Assembly (NCBI RefSeq): GCF_052324685.1
Contig: NC_135225.1
Span: forward strand, 4,726,129-4,790,128
DNA length: 64,000 nt
DNA from: Brachyhypopomus gauderio
Lineage: Eukaryota > Chordata > Actinopteri > Gymnotiformes > Hypopomidae
Direction: 5' to 3'
The notes under the pieces were generated by a model that was not told the DNA's origin, did not search any database, and saw only the letters and a list, made by a program, of their open reading frames with translations. Made by a program: the position numbers and the translations under genes. Each line of letters opens with the position of its first letter. Within the stretch, counting starts at the first letter, position 1. Of this stretch, positions 50,001 through 61,559 are shown piece by piece.

Positions 50001-52565
50001 TACCTGAGAAGGAGAATCATACATCTCTCCACGCTCCACCTCACGGGAGCTGCTGGAGATGGAGACTCCATCTGTGTACCTCTCCACTAACGGGCCTGTC
50101 TCAAGAGCTGGAACAACCACCTCCTTCACAGCTACTTTGACCCATGCTGACATTTTTTCCAGCACTTCATTGAAATCTTGCAACTTCATCTAGTTTAGGT
50201 TCAAGTGTAAAAAGGTCATCAGGATCCTTAATTATTAAAAGCTTAATTATTTAAAATTATTGCTTAATGACTGAAACATGATTTTTTTAAACTTAAGCTG
50301 ATTATTTGTTTAACAAGTAAGACGCCAATGCAAAGAACATGTTATACTGTTATAAAGCTCTGAACACATGGCCAAAGGCTTGTGGTGCCATGGTAACTCA
50401 GGGTACAAACCCTGATTTTGCTGTCAAGAACCAAAAGTCTAGAGGCCCCTGTAGTTAAAACGGTACACAGCTCTCTAAACTACACTGAACGAACGGACAA
50501 ACAGACTCGTACTCACATTGCTTGGCAGTATATTCCTCAGCGTTTGCCACTGTCTGAAAAAGATTTTTTAAAGTGTTAAATTGTCACCCAGTTGAATATT
50601 CCAGCACGTGTGTAAAAGTTGAGTAGGTGATGTGTGGAGAGTGAGAACTTACTCTTCAGTTACAATTGCAGCATCAGTCTCAGGGGTGGATGAGACTCCA
50701 CTTCTCCCACATGGAGGCGTGTTGAGATCCTCCATCTCTGCTTTATTAGTCTGAGGCCCAGCTTTAATAATCTGAGGAGAATATGAAGAAATTTCAGTCA
50801 CTCATTAGCGGTTTTACAATTCTCAGAATACCGCATAAGGGGCGCTAAAACAAACTGTAAAACATTTTGGGGAGTCACATATTTAGGCATATTTTGAAAG
50901 CAGTCCCGGTTATAGACGGCCTTAACAGGGGTGTGTCCGTGTCGTATTTGGACTGCGCTGAATACCTTTGCATAATACATTATATTATAATTTGCACAAT
51001 ACATACATTATATTATAATGTGCATAATACATGTTTTTGAAGCTGTAAATGAATAACGTTGGGAGAGAAAAAAGTGAGTAAAAAACACCCTAAATATGTT
51101 GGATCTACAAATTAACAACATCTGTTGCTTTTGAAATAGGCAGTCACTTCTCAAAAGAACTACATGACTTTAATGCTTTGTATTAATTATTTTTACGTAA
51201 ATTATGTTTTTTTTTTTTTGCTGTGTTGTTAAATGTTAGTACAAGAGTAGCAATTAGCAGGAATGAATGAGACTGTGTGAGTTAAATGCAGTGATTTCTT
51301 TTCGTGTCTCACTGAAGACATTTATATTTATTTAAAGCATTTATATTTACATCCCGCTCTGTAAATACGGGGCGGGGCGTCAGCGGCAGCTTTGGGCATG
51401 CGCAGTTCATTTGCAGTGTGAACGTGGAGCGGTGAGGGTGTGCTCTGAGTGTGAGACTGCACGGAGTGTTGTGGGGCGGTGCTCACGGCAGCACCCGCCC
51501 CAGAGGACCGCAACTAAAGAGCGTGTGTGTTCAGAGTGTCGCTAGATTTGTCGCTAGTCGCTTTTTTACCACAAAAGGTCTCTAGTCTAGAGGGTCTGAA
51601 AAGTCGCTAAGTTGGCAACACTGCGCCCCACACACCTTGCGCCAGGTCACCCTCTCTGGTGGGAGGGGTGTGTAATACACTTAATACCACATTAATGAGA
51701 TATAGGCCTACATTTGTAAAACCACGCGTGTTATACAGGCCTTTCTCAGCTATGTTAAAGTTACGTTACGCTCCAGACGCACGCTGTGTAATGAAGGAAG
51801 GACCCTCGTGTCCCCCCCGCGTCAGAAGAAGTTGAAGCGAAACTACAAGCGGAACTTGGCGAAGCCCCGCGACGCCCCCCGCTTGCACGTACAAACATAC
51901 AGACTCCCTTGTGGCACACCTGTCAAGTTTTTTATTTAAAAATATGGGGACATTTCCGCTGGTTGCTGCGAGCATTCCCACCAGACCAACCAAGGTCCAG
52001 GACCCCTTATATTTTACACGAAGTCTTCACTTTTTTTGGTAGGAGCGCCTTCTCTCTCGTTACATTCATCCGTCTCTGATTTGATTTTCGGGTTTGTTGT
52101 TCCCGCTGTCAGCACTAAACCTCGCGAGAACTGACACTCGGGCCACTGCAGGTTGACATTCCCGCGAGGCTAGCGACTTAATTCATTTTGGAGAGGCACT
52201 TGAATACTAAAAATTATTATAATACGGGAAATTTACGGGAAAATATTAATACGGGAGGACGACTGGGGAGAGGGATAAAATACGGTAGTTTCACGGCCAA
52301 AACGCGAGACTTGACAGGTATGCCTTGTGGTCTGTGTAGACCAGGGGTGCCCATTACGTCGATCGATCGGTCGATCGCGAAGGAATGTGGGTAGATCGCA
52401 TGACATTAAAAAGTAGTTGATGAATGACAGGCTATCGTCCATCTGCACTGACGGTTGTATATATACACCGCCCCGGTAACAATTTACGTATGGAACCAGC
52501 TCAAAGAAACATGAACTTACCCTCATCATTAGTTTCTTCATGGTCACTTGGAATAGTCGCTCCAT
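47042..52565 (-). CDS. Unrecognised 886-residue protein gene (8 exons)
   Basis: I do not recognise the product. Exons from the start: 52521-52565, 50653-50771, 50517-50553, 49924-50189, 49513-49723, 47618-49372, 47400-47463, 47042-47205 (TAA). All junctions have GT/AG and keep one frame: 2661 nt, 886 residues. One exon of 1755 nt holds two thirds of the protein. The sequence looks soluble and mostly helical: no signal peptide, no clear membrane segment, Ser/Thr-rich linkers, many Leu/Ile heptad-like stretches (for example residues near 175-225, FGISEDKIFSLIYEEV and ATVRFMSAIVRDFL). The end is very basic (EKKPRRRFRFPRFLKLIF, then CRKLGKKCTWVIFRKC), which may bind membrane or nucleic acid. First-exon assignment (MERLFQVTMKKLMMR) rests on a GTAAGT donor, phase and an upstream TATA box; ATG in the second exon is the alternative. 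Codons show no decay. It lies wholly inside the segment that splits the PGAM1 copy. Confidence 0.7.
47206..47399. other. Intron of the unrecognised gene
   Basis: Short intron with donor GTACGT and acceptor TTTTGCAG on the minus strand; nothing else was seen in it. Confidence 0.6.
50772..52342. other. First intron of the unrecognised gene, without known genes
   Basis: No exon or intact element was identified. The part 51330-51630 is GC-rich and ends with TCGCTAGATTTGTCGCTAGTCGC and GTCGCTAAGTTGGCAACACTG, which has the look of an interspersed fish repeat. The frames at 51328-51513 and 51766-51993 carry no recognisable protein. Confidence 0.4.
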
Positions 52566-52740
52566 AATGTGTAACGCAGAAACGCAGTAACCCTTAAGCG
52601 GTAGTTATGACGCTGTCTGTAGTTATGGTGACGCCGGCTGCGGCGGCTTCCTTTTATACGTTTGCCTGCGTCATAGATCGTGACGTCATCGTGACGTAGT
52701 TATATAAAAAGCCAGCGACTACTTTCAATAATGTCATTCT
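52343..52740 (+). mobile_element. Possible hAT-like element end, overlapping the first exon and promoter
   Basis: Starts CAGGGGTGCCCATTACGTCGATCG, the mirror image of the right end of the MITE at 3968-4117 (CATCGACGTAATGGGCACCCCTG). It goes on through a TCGATCG-rich stretch, as such fish elements do. A matching opposite end was not found, so the right limit is arbitrary. If the whole stretch is repetitive, the first exon and promoter of the unrecognised gene are transposon-derived. Confidence 0.5.
52622..52710 (-). promoter_or_regulatory. TATA box and CRE-like sites upstream of the unrecognised gene
   Basis: On the minus strand TATAAAAGG lies at 52650-52658, about 85 bp before the proposed start codon at 52565. 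Upstream are the palindrome TGACGTCA (52681-52688, a consensus CREB/CREM/ATF site) and further TGACG half-sites. A second TATATAAAA faces the plus strand at 52701-52709. Motifs are seen directly; promoter activity is inferred. Confidence 0.6.
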
Positions 52741-52884
52741 GAAAACTGCTAATTGGCTTCAAGATCTTCAAGATCAAATCCCATTGGGCTGGCAAATGTC
52801 AATCATTCTACTTTTATTTACACCAATTCCTTCTCCATGAAAAAATGTGCCAGGTTTGGGCATGAAACTCCCAGGGTGAGAAAG

Positions 52885-53062
52885 ATATGCACTCCAGGCC
52901 TGGACATTTATCAGACACACTCAAGTGCTGGAAATGTATCAGATCCCCTCTGGCCATGGATATGTATCAGACCCCCTCTGACCCAGGAACTATATCAGAC
53001 CGACTCTAGCCCTGGACATGTATCAGACCCACTCCGGCCCCTGGACATGTATCAGACCCACT
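52885..53062. repeat. 28-30-bp tandem repeat
   Basis: About six diverged copies built on GGACATGTATCAGACCC and a CTCTGG/CTCCGG variant. It adjoins the next minisatellite. Confidence 0.85.
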
Positions 53063-53458
53063 CCGGCCCTGTATCACCACGGCTCCACATATATAGATCA
53101 GTAACTGTGCTGTATCACCACAGCTCCACATATATAGATCAGTAACTGGGCTGTATCATCACAGCTCCACATATATAGATCAGTAACTGTGCTGTATCAT
53201 CACAGCTCCACATATATAGATCAGTAACTAGGCTGTATCACCACGGCTCCACATATATAGATCAGTAACTGGGCTGTATCACCACAGCTCCACATATGTA
53301 CATCAGTAACTGGGCTGTATCACCACAGCTCCACATATATAGATCAGTAACTGGGCTGTATCATCACAACTCTACATCTATAGATCAGTAACTGGGCTGT
53401 ATCATCAGAGCTCCACATATGTAGATCAGTAACTGGGCTGTATCACCACAGCTCTCAT
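53063..53458. repeat. 41-bp minisatellite
   Basis: Nine to ten copies of a 41-bp unit (GGGCTGTATCACCACAGCTC, then ATATATAGATCAGTAACT) with scattered point differences, the last copy ending near 53458. Confidence 0.95.
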
Positions 53459-53564
53459 CTGGGGTCAAGACAAAATGACCCGCTTTGTTTTGCAGCTGAA
53501 TGTCCAAATTCCCCTCGATCCGTCTCAAATCTGTTCACCTGGAGAGAGACACATTTGTAAACGC

Positions 53565-53690
53565 TTCCTTTTTCTCAGGACAAATTAGCGCTGCAAAGCC
53601 CAACGAACATTCTTTGACAAACTCCCCATCAGAGCATGTCTGAGTGTTTCTTGCAGTGTAGTGGGATCACAGTGCTCTGCATTGGACCTG
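53565..53690 (-). mobile_element. Second fragment of the hAT transposase relic
   Basis: About 115 bp repeats the sequence at 46385-46500 with roughly a dozen differences. On the minus strand it reads SHYTARNTQTCSDGEFVKEC and LICPEKK. It lies in direct orientation to the other copy, and both are inside the inverted-repeat-bounded segment. Confidence 0.8.
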
Positions 53691-53833
53691 CCATACGCCT
53701 TTGGCCTCTTTACTTACCTGCATACTCTTAAGTATTCTGTTGTGTTTGATCTGCCTTGTGACCTGAATGTTTACTTTAAACATAAAACATAATAAAACCT
53801 TTCGCTCACAGCCTCTCGCTCACACTCTTTTAA

Positions 53834-54229
53834 TCATGTGGTTCGGTTGGCGGTCACGTATGACCGTTTGCTGCAAGAGAGAGGGAACCGCGCGCCGCCC
53901 TGCCCCGTTTCCAACGCTCCTGTGTCACCGACCCCAAAGGAGAACACCGGAACCGATGCAGATTGGGAAGACGACCACAGCCAGGGGGACCGGGCGGTGG
54001 CAGAGCTCGGGTTAGTAACTCCTTGACTGGGAATTTGCTCACCATTCATGCATCGGTGTCTTACAAGGGCTGCTCTGTGGGGGGTTTTGCTCTAGTTGAC
54101 TCAGGGGCATCGGGCAACATGATGGAGCTGAGCAGGGCTGGACTGGTAATCTGGCATAACGGTCATTTGCCCAGTGGGCCGACAGTCCTCAGGGGCCGAT
54201 GGTTTTTTTTTCTAAGAGACCGGCCCACA
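53834..54229 (+). repeat. Right arm of the 395-bp inverted repeat (Gypsy fragment + hAT end)
   Basis: Plus strand, 53834-54122: a Ty3/Gypsy-like gag-pol scrap with a conserved stretch VRLAVTYDRLLQ and, in another frame, SYKGCSVGGFALVDSGASGN, the protease active-site region. A stop and frame change separate the pieces. ATGGAGCTGAG follows (54122-54132), then the hAT left end from 54133. The inverse of this whole block lies at 43021-43413. Confidence 0.88.
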
Positions 54230-55018
54230 ATTTAGAGGGGGCGGCCCATTGCCCCATCTTCAATATAGACAGTGGACTGAACCAATCAGGATATAGGACG
54301 AAAGTGGCCCCACCCTTTCTCTGCGTGGTCCGCCGTAACTCCCGCTACATTCAGTGTTGAGAGGCAGGAGAGACAGAAGCGGCAGAAAGGGGGTGCGGAG
54401 AAGTTACGCATTTAGATATTTAGGTTAAAGGTGTGTTGAAAGGCTGCATAGAAGTTTGACTTTGTAGCATCTGTGCTGTGATTCAACATGTTCAAAAAGC
54501 ACTCAAACAAGTAAAATTATAGATTTTAAAACTTATAAATGATAAATAAAAGCTTTGCAATTTAAACATGACTACAGTAAGTGTAAAAATATATAAAAGT
54601 AATATTAGCAAAAGATATGCCCACAATGAATAAGAGTAAAACGGTGTCAAATGCTTTTAAGACATGTTTGCATTGCATGAATTCATAAAGCAGCTTTGTT
54701 TGTAGCTGGATACAAATATATGTTATAGCTGCTCAAAGGAGGGAGCACCTTTAACCTGAAGAATTAGAATTCAGCTGTTTTATCAGAGATATTCAGAAAA
54801 TACATATTAGAGATGATTTCAATAAAATCATAAAAGTGATTGTGATATAATAATGCTAAGATTGAGTCCAATGACTTTAACCAGTAATTAAAAAATAATA
54901 ATAATTCCACATCGTACCCCACATACATAAATTACAAAGTCGGTGTGCTCGGCTAATTATGAGGGGCCGGTCTATACCAAAAATGCCAGGGCTGATTTTT
55001 TGTCCCAGTCCAGCCCTG
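54133..55018 (+). mobile_element. hAT-like non-autonomous element, 886 bp
   Basis: Bounded by CAGGGCTGGACTGG and its exact inverse CCAGTCCAGCCCTG. No transposase is encoded; the interior is AT-rich after the first 280 bp. The 8-mers outside are GAGCTGAG and AGCTATAG, not a clean target duplication. The left neighbour is Gypsy sequence and the right neighbour is PGAM1 exon-4 sequence, so the flanks have been rearranged. Confidence 0.88.
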
Positions 55019-55305
<287 letters not shown>

Positions 55306-57462
55306 TTGTAGTTTATTGTATTGTTTATTGACCTAGGCTGAATTCAGGCACCACCAAATTTGTCTTTGGAAAACATCATGCATAGTTATTTCGTTATTTA
55401 TTATGGACCACAGATCCAATTAAAATAGTTTTGGGCAATAGATTTTATGTGATTTTTGTATAATTTGCAGTTATTCAACATCTTTCTCCCTAGGTTTATT
55501 CTCCTCAGTATACACATGACATCACAAATACTGAAGTTTTTCTTAACCGCACCTGTATTTACATATATTTTAGCTGGGTTATAAACACATGCAACTGGAG
55601 TAAAGACAGGCCATTTCTGCTCACATCAAAGGCAAACCGCTGTTTCTCTCAAAACCTAAGTCCTCAACAACAGCAAAACAATGTTTCTGTCCACCCACAG
55701 GAGACTCCTGCTTTTTCCTGCTCCTTCTGCGTCTGTAGACCAGAGAGGATGTGCTGTCAGTCTAACAACTGTGGCCCGATACTAGCAGAACCTTCTTCTG
55801 ACCAGAATATCCTCTGTAGCTGTTCCAGCTTCATCCTGCAAAGAAGACTGGACAGGCCAGACTTGTGGCCCTGCGAGACGCCACCAGGATAGAGAACATT
55901 GGTGGCTTCCATCCTACCAAACAGAGAGGGTGAAAGACCTGTCAAAAGAGCATAGACTGACATTATTTATTTTGGGGACAACACACAACACTGTGACATT
56001 GACGTTCACCTATTTGCAGCACTGCTAAAACGTTGTCACAAGGTGGCGCAGTTTACGTTGTCTCAGCAGGATTATTCAGACGCTGTCACAATATAGTTGT
56101 CTTTGCTGAGATTCCATAGAGACATATTGGTCAATAAGTGTAAAAATCACACAAGTTTCTGAGGTAAAACGAGAGATGATGGAGCACTTACGGAAGAGAT
56201 TCTATGGGCATGTTAACTTCTCAAAATTCGTAGCATGGTTTCGAAATAAACTAAAACCCACATTAGGGTCTGTATGAACGCCACTACAAACGCGCTAAAT
56301 TGTACAGGTGTTAACTTGTACAACTTGTTAAAAACCACTGTGTATTCTATAATATCGACTACTGCCAACACTAATGCATATGGTAACACAATATAAATAT
56401 CTTATTGCGGCTTTACTTGTCCAGTGCATAGATCTTATTAAAATTACAGTTTATATGTGGAAAATGTCTTGGGTGGGACTAATATTTTATCACTCTCTTT
56501 TGCAGTTCAAATATGCGCAAAGTAACTGTTGTTGTATCGATCGCAGTTGTAAAAATCTAAGCATCTGTAAAAAAAAGAAAGAAAGTGTAGGCCTATTACA
56601 CATTGCGTGAAACACCCATTAAGAAGATAAAATCAGAGTCAGAGTCGCTGTACAGTTAATGGCACAAGAGTTTTTAATAAATGTATTTAATAATAACCGG
56701 TCGTGTCCGAGGATTCATAAAATACAACAGATGGCCCTGTACATGATTCGGTTACTCACAAATGTCCTCTCCTGCAATCCGTATCGCGTAACGGTAAACG
56801 CTCCGCAGCAGCAATGAATCCTGGAAAAGTTACAGAAGCGCAGGAAGACATTTATGTCCACCCACCGGACACGGGGGTGGGCAGAACCCGCTCCAGAACC
56901 GTGTGTGTCTCGGTTTTAGAGGGGAGGGGTCCATCACAGCCACGTCTCAAGGTGTAAAACAACCGCTGTTCTGTTGCTTCTCGCTTTGGGACACAAATCT
57001 TTCAATTCGTAAAAAGGTTAGTGATTGAAAGTTATTTTTTTGCATCACTTCAGTACTTGTTTACCCTAAAATGATATTAAAAACACATTTGAGTAATGTT
57101 GCGTAGTAAAATTGCAAACGTATAACATTTTGATGTGATCCAGAGAGAGGGGTTAATTAAACGGGTGGACCAGCCCCCTGCTCTCCGAGGTTCCTCCGCC
57201 AAGCGAGGAGGAGGAGGGAGACAAAGCCCTACAGAGGAAACGGAAAAGACGAAACACAAAACTCATTTCAAAACCTCGAGGCTGTGCTCACGTATTGCTC
57301 TCTGTATTCCTCTTTTTGTTTTACAAATCTTCCACCATCATCTGAAAATTGTAGCGTTTTGTCTTTTTTCCCCACCCCAAGTTGTTTTTTTCTTCTTCTT
57401 CTGGTTGTGGCAGTCAGCCTCCACCCTAAACAGAAGGACGCGAGCTACTCCATAGCGAGGAT
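55306..57462. other. Spacer and probable 5' UTR/intron of MARVELD1
   Basis: No gene recognised in 55306-56600. An acceptor-like TTCTTCTTCTTCTGGTTGTGGCAG ends at 57413, 50 bp before the MARVELD1 start. This suggests a non-coding first exon upstream, possibly ending in AAAAAG before GTTAGTG near 57017. The frame at 55757-55963 (minus) has no recognisable product. Confidence 0.4.
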
Positions 57463-57951
57463 ATGCCCCCACAGCCACAGGTGAAGAGGAATTTCCTGGA
57501 GTTCCTCAAGAGCTTCATTGGGATTGTCCGTATCCTGCAGATAGTCCTGGGAGCAAGTCTTTGGGTCACCATTGCTGCAAACAAGTATGAAGGCTTTATT
57601 CACTACGTGCTCTTCGTCGCAGTGCTCTTCTGGCTCCTCACCCTGGCCCTCTTCTTCCTCACGCTGCTGGACAAACAGGATCTTGTCCCCATCGTAGGGG
57701 GCGAGCGCTGGTTGTTAACCAACTTGATACACGACATCGCCGCCACCTTGCTTTATTTCTCTGTGATCGGCATTATGATCTACACCATGGAAAAGAACTC
57801 CTTCTGCAACTTGAAGCACTACAAGCACCACTGCCTGTACAAGGTCTACCTCACCGGATCTGTGTTCGCCTGCCTGACCACCACTGCCTATCTGGTGTCC
57901 GCCATCTACGGTTTGTGCAGAAAGTGCCGTGGCGAGCAGACTGTGGTGTGA
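57463..57951 (+). CDS. marveld1: MARVEL domain-containing protein 1
   Basis: Four-helix membrane protein of the MARVEL family; the mammalian protein has been linked to the cytoskeleton, adhesion and nuclear/perinuclear localisation. The single coding exon gives 162 residues (human about 173, with a longer proline-rich N-terminus). Membrane helices lie at about 20-38 (VLGASLWVTIA), 45-68 (FVAVLFWLLTLALFFLTLL), 88-110 (IAATLLYFSVIGIMIY) and 128-151 (GSVFACLTTTAYLVSAIYG). The diagnostic stretches FWLLTL, FLTLL.K..LVP, RWL, CNLK and SA.YG..R.C.G match MARVELD1. The start MPPQPQVKRNFLEF is the first ATG after a splice-acceptor-like site. The gene also neighbours this block in human 10q24. Confidence 0.93.
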   Translation: MPPQPQVKRNFLEFLKSFIGIVRILQIVLGASLWVTIAANKYEGFIHYVLFVAVLFWLLTLALFFLTLLDKQDLVPIVGGERWLLTNLIHDIAATLLYFSVIGIMIYTMEKNSFCNLKHYKHHCLYKVYLTGSVFACLTTTAYLVSAIYGLCRKCRGEQTVV

Positions 57952-58590
57952 TGGCTCTTATAGGCTGAGGACGACGGTGGGATGGGGTGGGCGTTTGCCC
58001 CCCTCATGGAGAGTGCTGTGGAGAGCGGGGGGGCTCAGGTTCAGGCCTCAGGTTGCACACAGCTGGCTTTAGATGACTGGAGAAAGGTCTGTTCTCTTAA
58101 AGTAGAGGGTTTAACTCCCTTTTCTCAGGCTTCCAGGTTTTTATCTTGTATGCAATAATTTAAAGTCAGTTATATCTCCAGCAGCCGTGCAGAAATATAT
58201 ATTTTATAGTTGTGTTTACTGTATGTTTTTGTGTATGAAGGTATTTCACAGTACCTAACAAATGATGTAACATTCCTCCTGTTTTCTTTCTGTTATGGTG
58301 AGCATCTATGCCTCATGCAAATATGCCAGTCTGTAGCATTTTTGTTTTTTAATCTGTCTTCATAATAACAACAAAGTAGTGCCTTTTAAAATGACTGAAC
58401 TTTTCCACTATAAATGTATGGCTGTCAGAATATACGTACAATCAGAATGATTAACCTCACTTCTCTGAAAATATTCTTTGCTTAAGAAGAGCACATCAAA
58501 AATGTTATGTAAAATGTGTTCAAAACATAAGTGTAGTTTTAATATATAACTTGAAATGTCGGTCTGAATGAACAGTGAATAAAAATCACC
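57952..58590 (+). other. marveld1: MARVELD1 3' UTR
   Basis: Follows the stop. Polyadenylation-type AATAAA hexamers occur at about 58578 and again near 58988 and 59505, so the true end could be any of these. Confidence 0.5.
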
Positions 58591-61500
58591 TGAGAAAACT
58601 TCTTAGTAGTGAGAAGGGTTTTAGAGTGGGACTTAGGTATGTTGGTCCAAGAGATAACGCAAACGATATCCATATAAAGTCACATCAACCCTCCCACTAC
58701 AACCAGACTGCCATTACACATCAGCAATCACAACAGGACCAAACCATTGGAGCAGTACTGTAACTGAAGGACTCTTTCACTTCTCATAGTTCTTGATCTT
58801 TTTTTGTCTGATGAAGTTATTTGTACTGTATTAATTGAGAACTTCTCTATTTGAACAATGATTACACTAATAGCATTGAGGAGTTGAGTGTTTGGGGGTG
58901 TACTTTAAAAGAAATTCATCAACTGCTCCAAAACAAGCAAATTACAATAACAACAACAAAATCACTTTTGTAAAGAAACACATTTGAATAAAAGCATTTT
59001 TGTTATATCAATCTGTTAGAAGAAAATGGGGCGGGCTAAAAGTGATGTTCTGTTGGTACAAATTGTAATGCCTAAGAATAGCATAAAATCACTTCACTAA
59101 ACCTCTCTCTGTCTTTTCAAAGACGGAGTCACTATCTGTAAGAAAACAACTATGTGGGAATTTTAACCCATTTTCCATGTGTGTTTCAACCTTCAGTATG
59201 AGAAGAATCAAGAGACTAGATTGTTCTGCTGACCTTCACATATCTGCTGTCTGCTGTAACTCTGTTGTCTAAGAGTGGAAATTAATCTCTCATTTACATT
59301 CCTGTGAACTGGCAAGGGTGTACAATGCAGAGTCTGTTCGACAGTGTGCCAGTCACAGTCCATAATGCACAAATTACTGCACAGTCCATACTTTGCTCCT
59401 TTTGGGACTATAGAGCTACTTTCTGCATGGACATGTTCTAAAACATGATGATTCACATGCTTTGTTTTGTCTCCCCCCCCCCATCTCTCCTACCCCCTTA
59501 ACAAATAAAGCTTTTATTACCATGTTAGGTGCTACATCTAAAAAGTAACAACCAGCATGAGCCATGGGGAACATTTTATTGGAGAGGAATGGATGTGCTC
59601 ATATGGCCGGTGACATCACTTAAGAGCACATGGGACAGCAAAGTCATTACTGTTGGATCAGAACCACAAATATGTTTTCTTAAGTCTAAAAGCTGACATA
59701 AACAGAAAAATATAGTTTTATCAAAAAATACTTTAATGTAGTGATACGCAGATAAATAATTTATCCCTCAAAAAAAAAAAAAAAAAAAAAACACATTAGT
59801 GTATGTGTATACACACATTAGCTACCGTGATGAAATTTCCGAGTTCCGCATTCTTGTGAATCACTGTTTCATGTCTACAGTGCTGTATTCTGGGCAACAT
59901 GACAGAGCTGCTGGCTTCTGTGAATATATGAGCTGTAGATAAACCTTGTTAGTACTCATTGCCCACTCCCTTAACTACTGGCAAATTCTGCAGTGCTTTA
60001 CTGAAAGCAGAAGTGCACATGTGTGCCAAAGTGGTTCTAACCACACTCTCCACACAGTGCTGAGACACACATTCCTCCATGACGCACCATCGCCCTGCAC
60101 TGGACGGAGGAAGTGTGAGGCGGGGAACACACAGACCCCAAAAGGTAGGACTAAGGTAAATTCAAACATCTGAGAAAAGGAAAAATGGCACTAATGTTTC
60201 ATGTTTCAAAATGTTCAAAATTTTCTAATGTTCCATGTCTTTTAAGTCAATGAGAGTGTTAATAAGAACAATCAGGCAGCTTTTTTACACTGCAGTATTC
60301 ATAAGTGATGTTTTTTCCCCCTAAGTCAACCAATTACCAAATATTCCAAGAAGACACTGAGATTTGTGAGGCAGGAAATGACATCACATCCTGTCTGTGA
60401 GGTACACGAATCATTGCTGTGGTTCATTAAAATTGTGGCAGAACTACAACTTGCTATTTATAGGATTCTGGAAATACCACGACTTCTGTTTTGCAGCTAG
60501 CCCATAGCAGATGGCAGGAGGGTGTCATTAACTTCATGAAGATTTTGTCAATTGTAGTTGAGAGCATCAATTGTAGTTGAGAGCATCAATTGTAGTTGAG
60601 GGAAGAGTTAAACACAGATCTTAGGGCCCCAGGAAACAATGCCAGCTTTGATACCATAACAGCGCAAAGTCAACATTTAACAGCAAAGGCTGTTTTCACA
60701 CACTTTCCCCACACCTCTCATGTCTCTGAGCAGCACTGCCAGATGAGCATCAAACACACCTGAGTAATTATGGAAACAAAGAGTGACTGAATCACCAGAA
60801 GTAACATGCTACTTTTGGCTTTTAGAGATAAATGACAAAGTCAAAATAACATATACTCTGGTTAAAACAAAATATAACACACTTAAATGGTGTTTTGCTG
60901 ATAAGCTGCTGATGACAAGCTTATAATAGAGTTTAAATCTATAACAATGCAAATCTTTTACTAGTTTTAAACTAGTTCAATCAAACTGGGCATCGTAAAG
61001 TGCAGGTAAGCACCCTACGATCAGTCTGCATGGCGACAAATGTGCATTATGGTGGTTTGCTGGGGAACTCGTACCTGGTAGTTAGTAAAAGGTGTAGCAC
61101 CTATTACCTGTGTTACATCACCTCTGTCTAGGATGAGTGCAAGACCTGTTGTTTTCTTATGTGGGTTATTCACTCTTACAAACACATAGATATAAAGTGA
61201 TGCTTCAGTCAGCAAGAAATCTGACTGTCACATCACAACCACTTGATCCTGTTCAACTACTTTTGCCTTATTCCATTCAGTCCCATTGCCGCAGTTGTGT
61301 ACGTGTGTATAAAATCAAGCACTTAGCTATACGGTCTGCCTTTACAATCATCACAAAATCCGAGTGTAATACTGCAATAGGACGCCGTCGACAAGTTAGT
61401 TCATTCAATTTCTTCCCTCATAGATATTTCATGATCAACTGTGAGGGGTATTATTAAAAAGTAGAAGATTTTTAATAAAAAAGGAGTCACAGCAACTCAG
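58591..61500. other. Gene-free stretch
   Basis: No coding exon, RNA gene or intact transposon recognised. A poly-A run is at 59770-59790, and three copies of a 20-bp unit (CATCAATTGTAGTTGAGAG) at about 60548-60602. Short frames here show no homology that I can recognise. Confidence 0.5.
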
Positions 61501-61559
61501 CCAAACAGTGACAGCCCATGTACTGTGCAGTTACAGAGTGCACTTTGCATAAAAGTAGC

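Noticed and set aside
52343-52400. The TCGATCG-rich stretch as a palindromic replication or binding site
   Set aside because: It matches the terminal sequence of a fish hAT-like element, which explains it better.
55757-55963. Minus-strand 68-codon frame between the PGAM1 copy and MARVELD1
   Set aside because: I considered a small 10q24 neighbour such as AVPI1, but the sequence does not resemble it.
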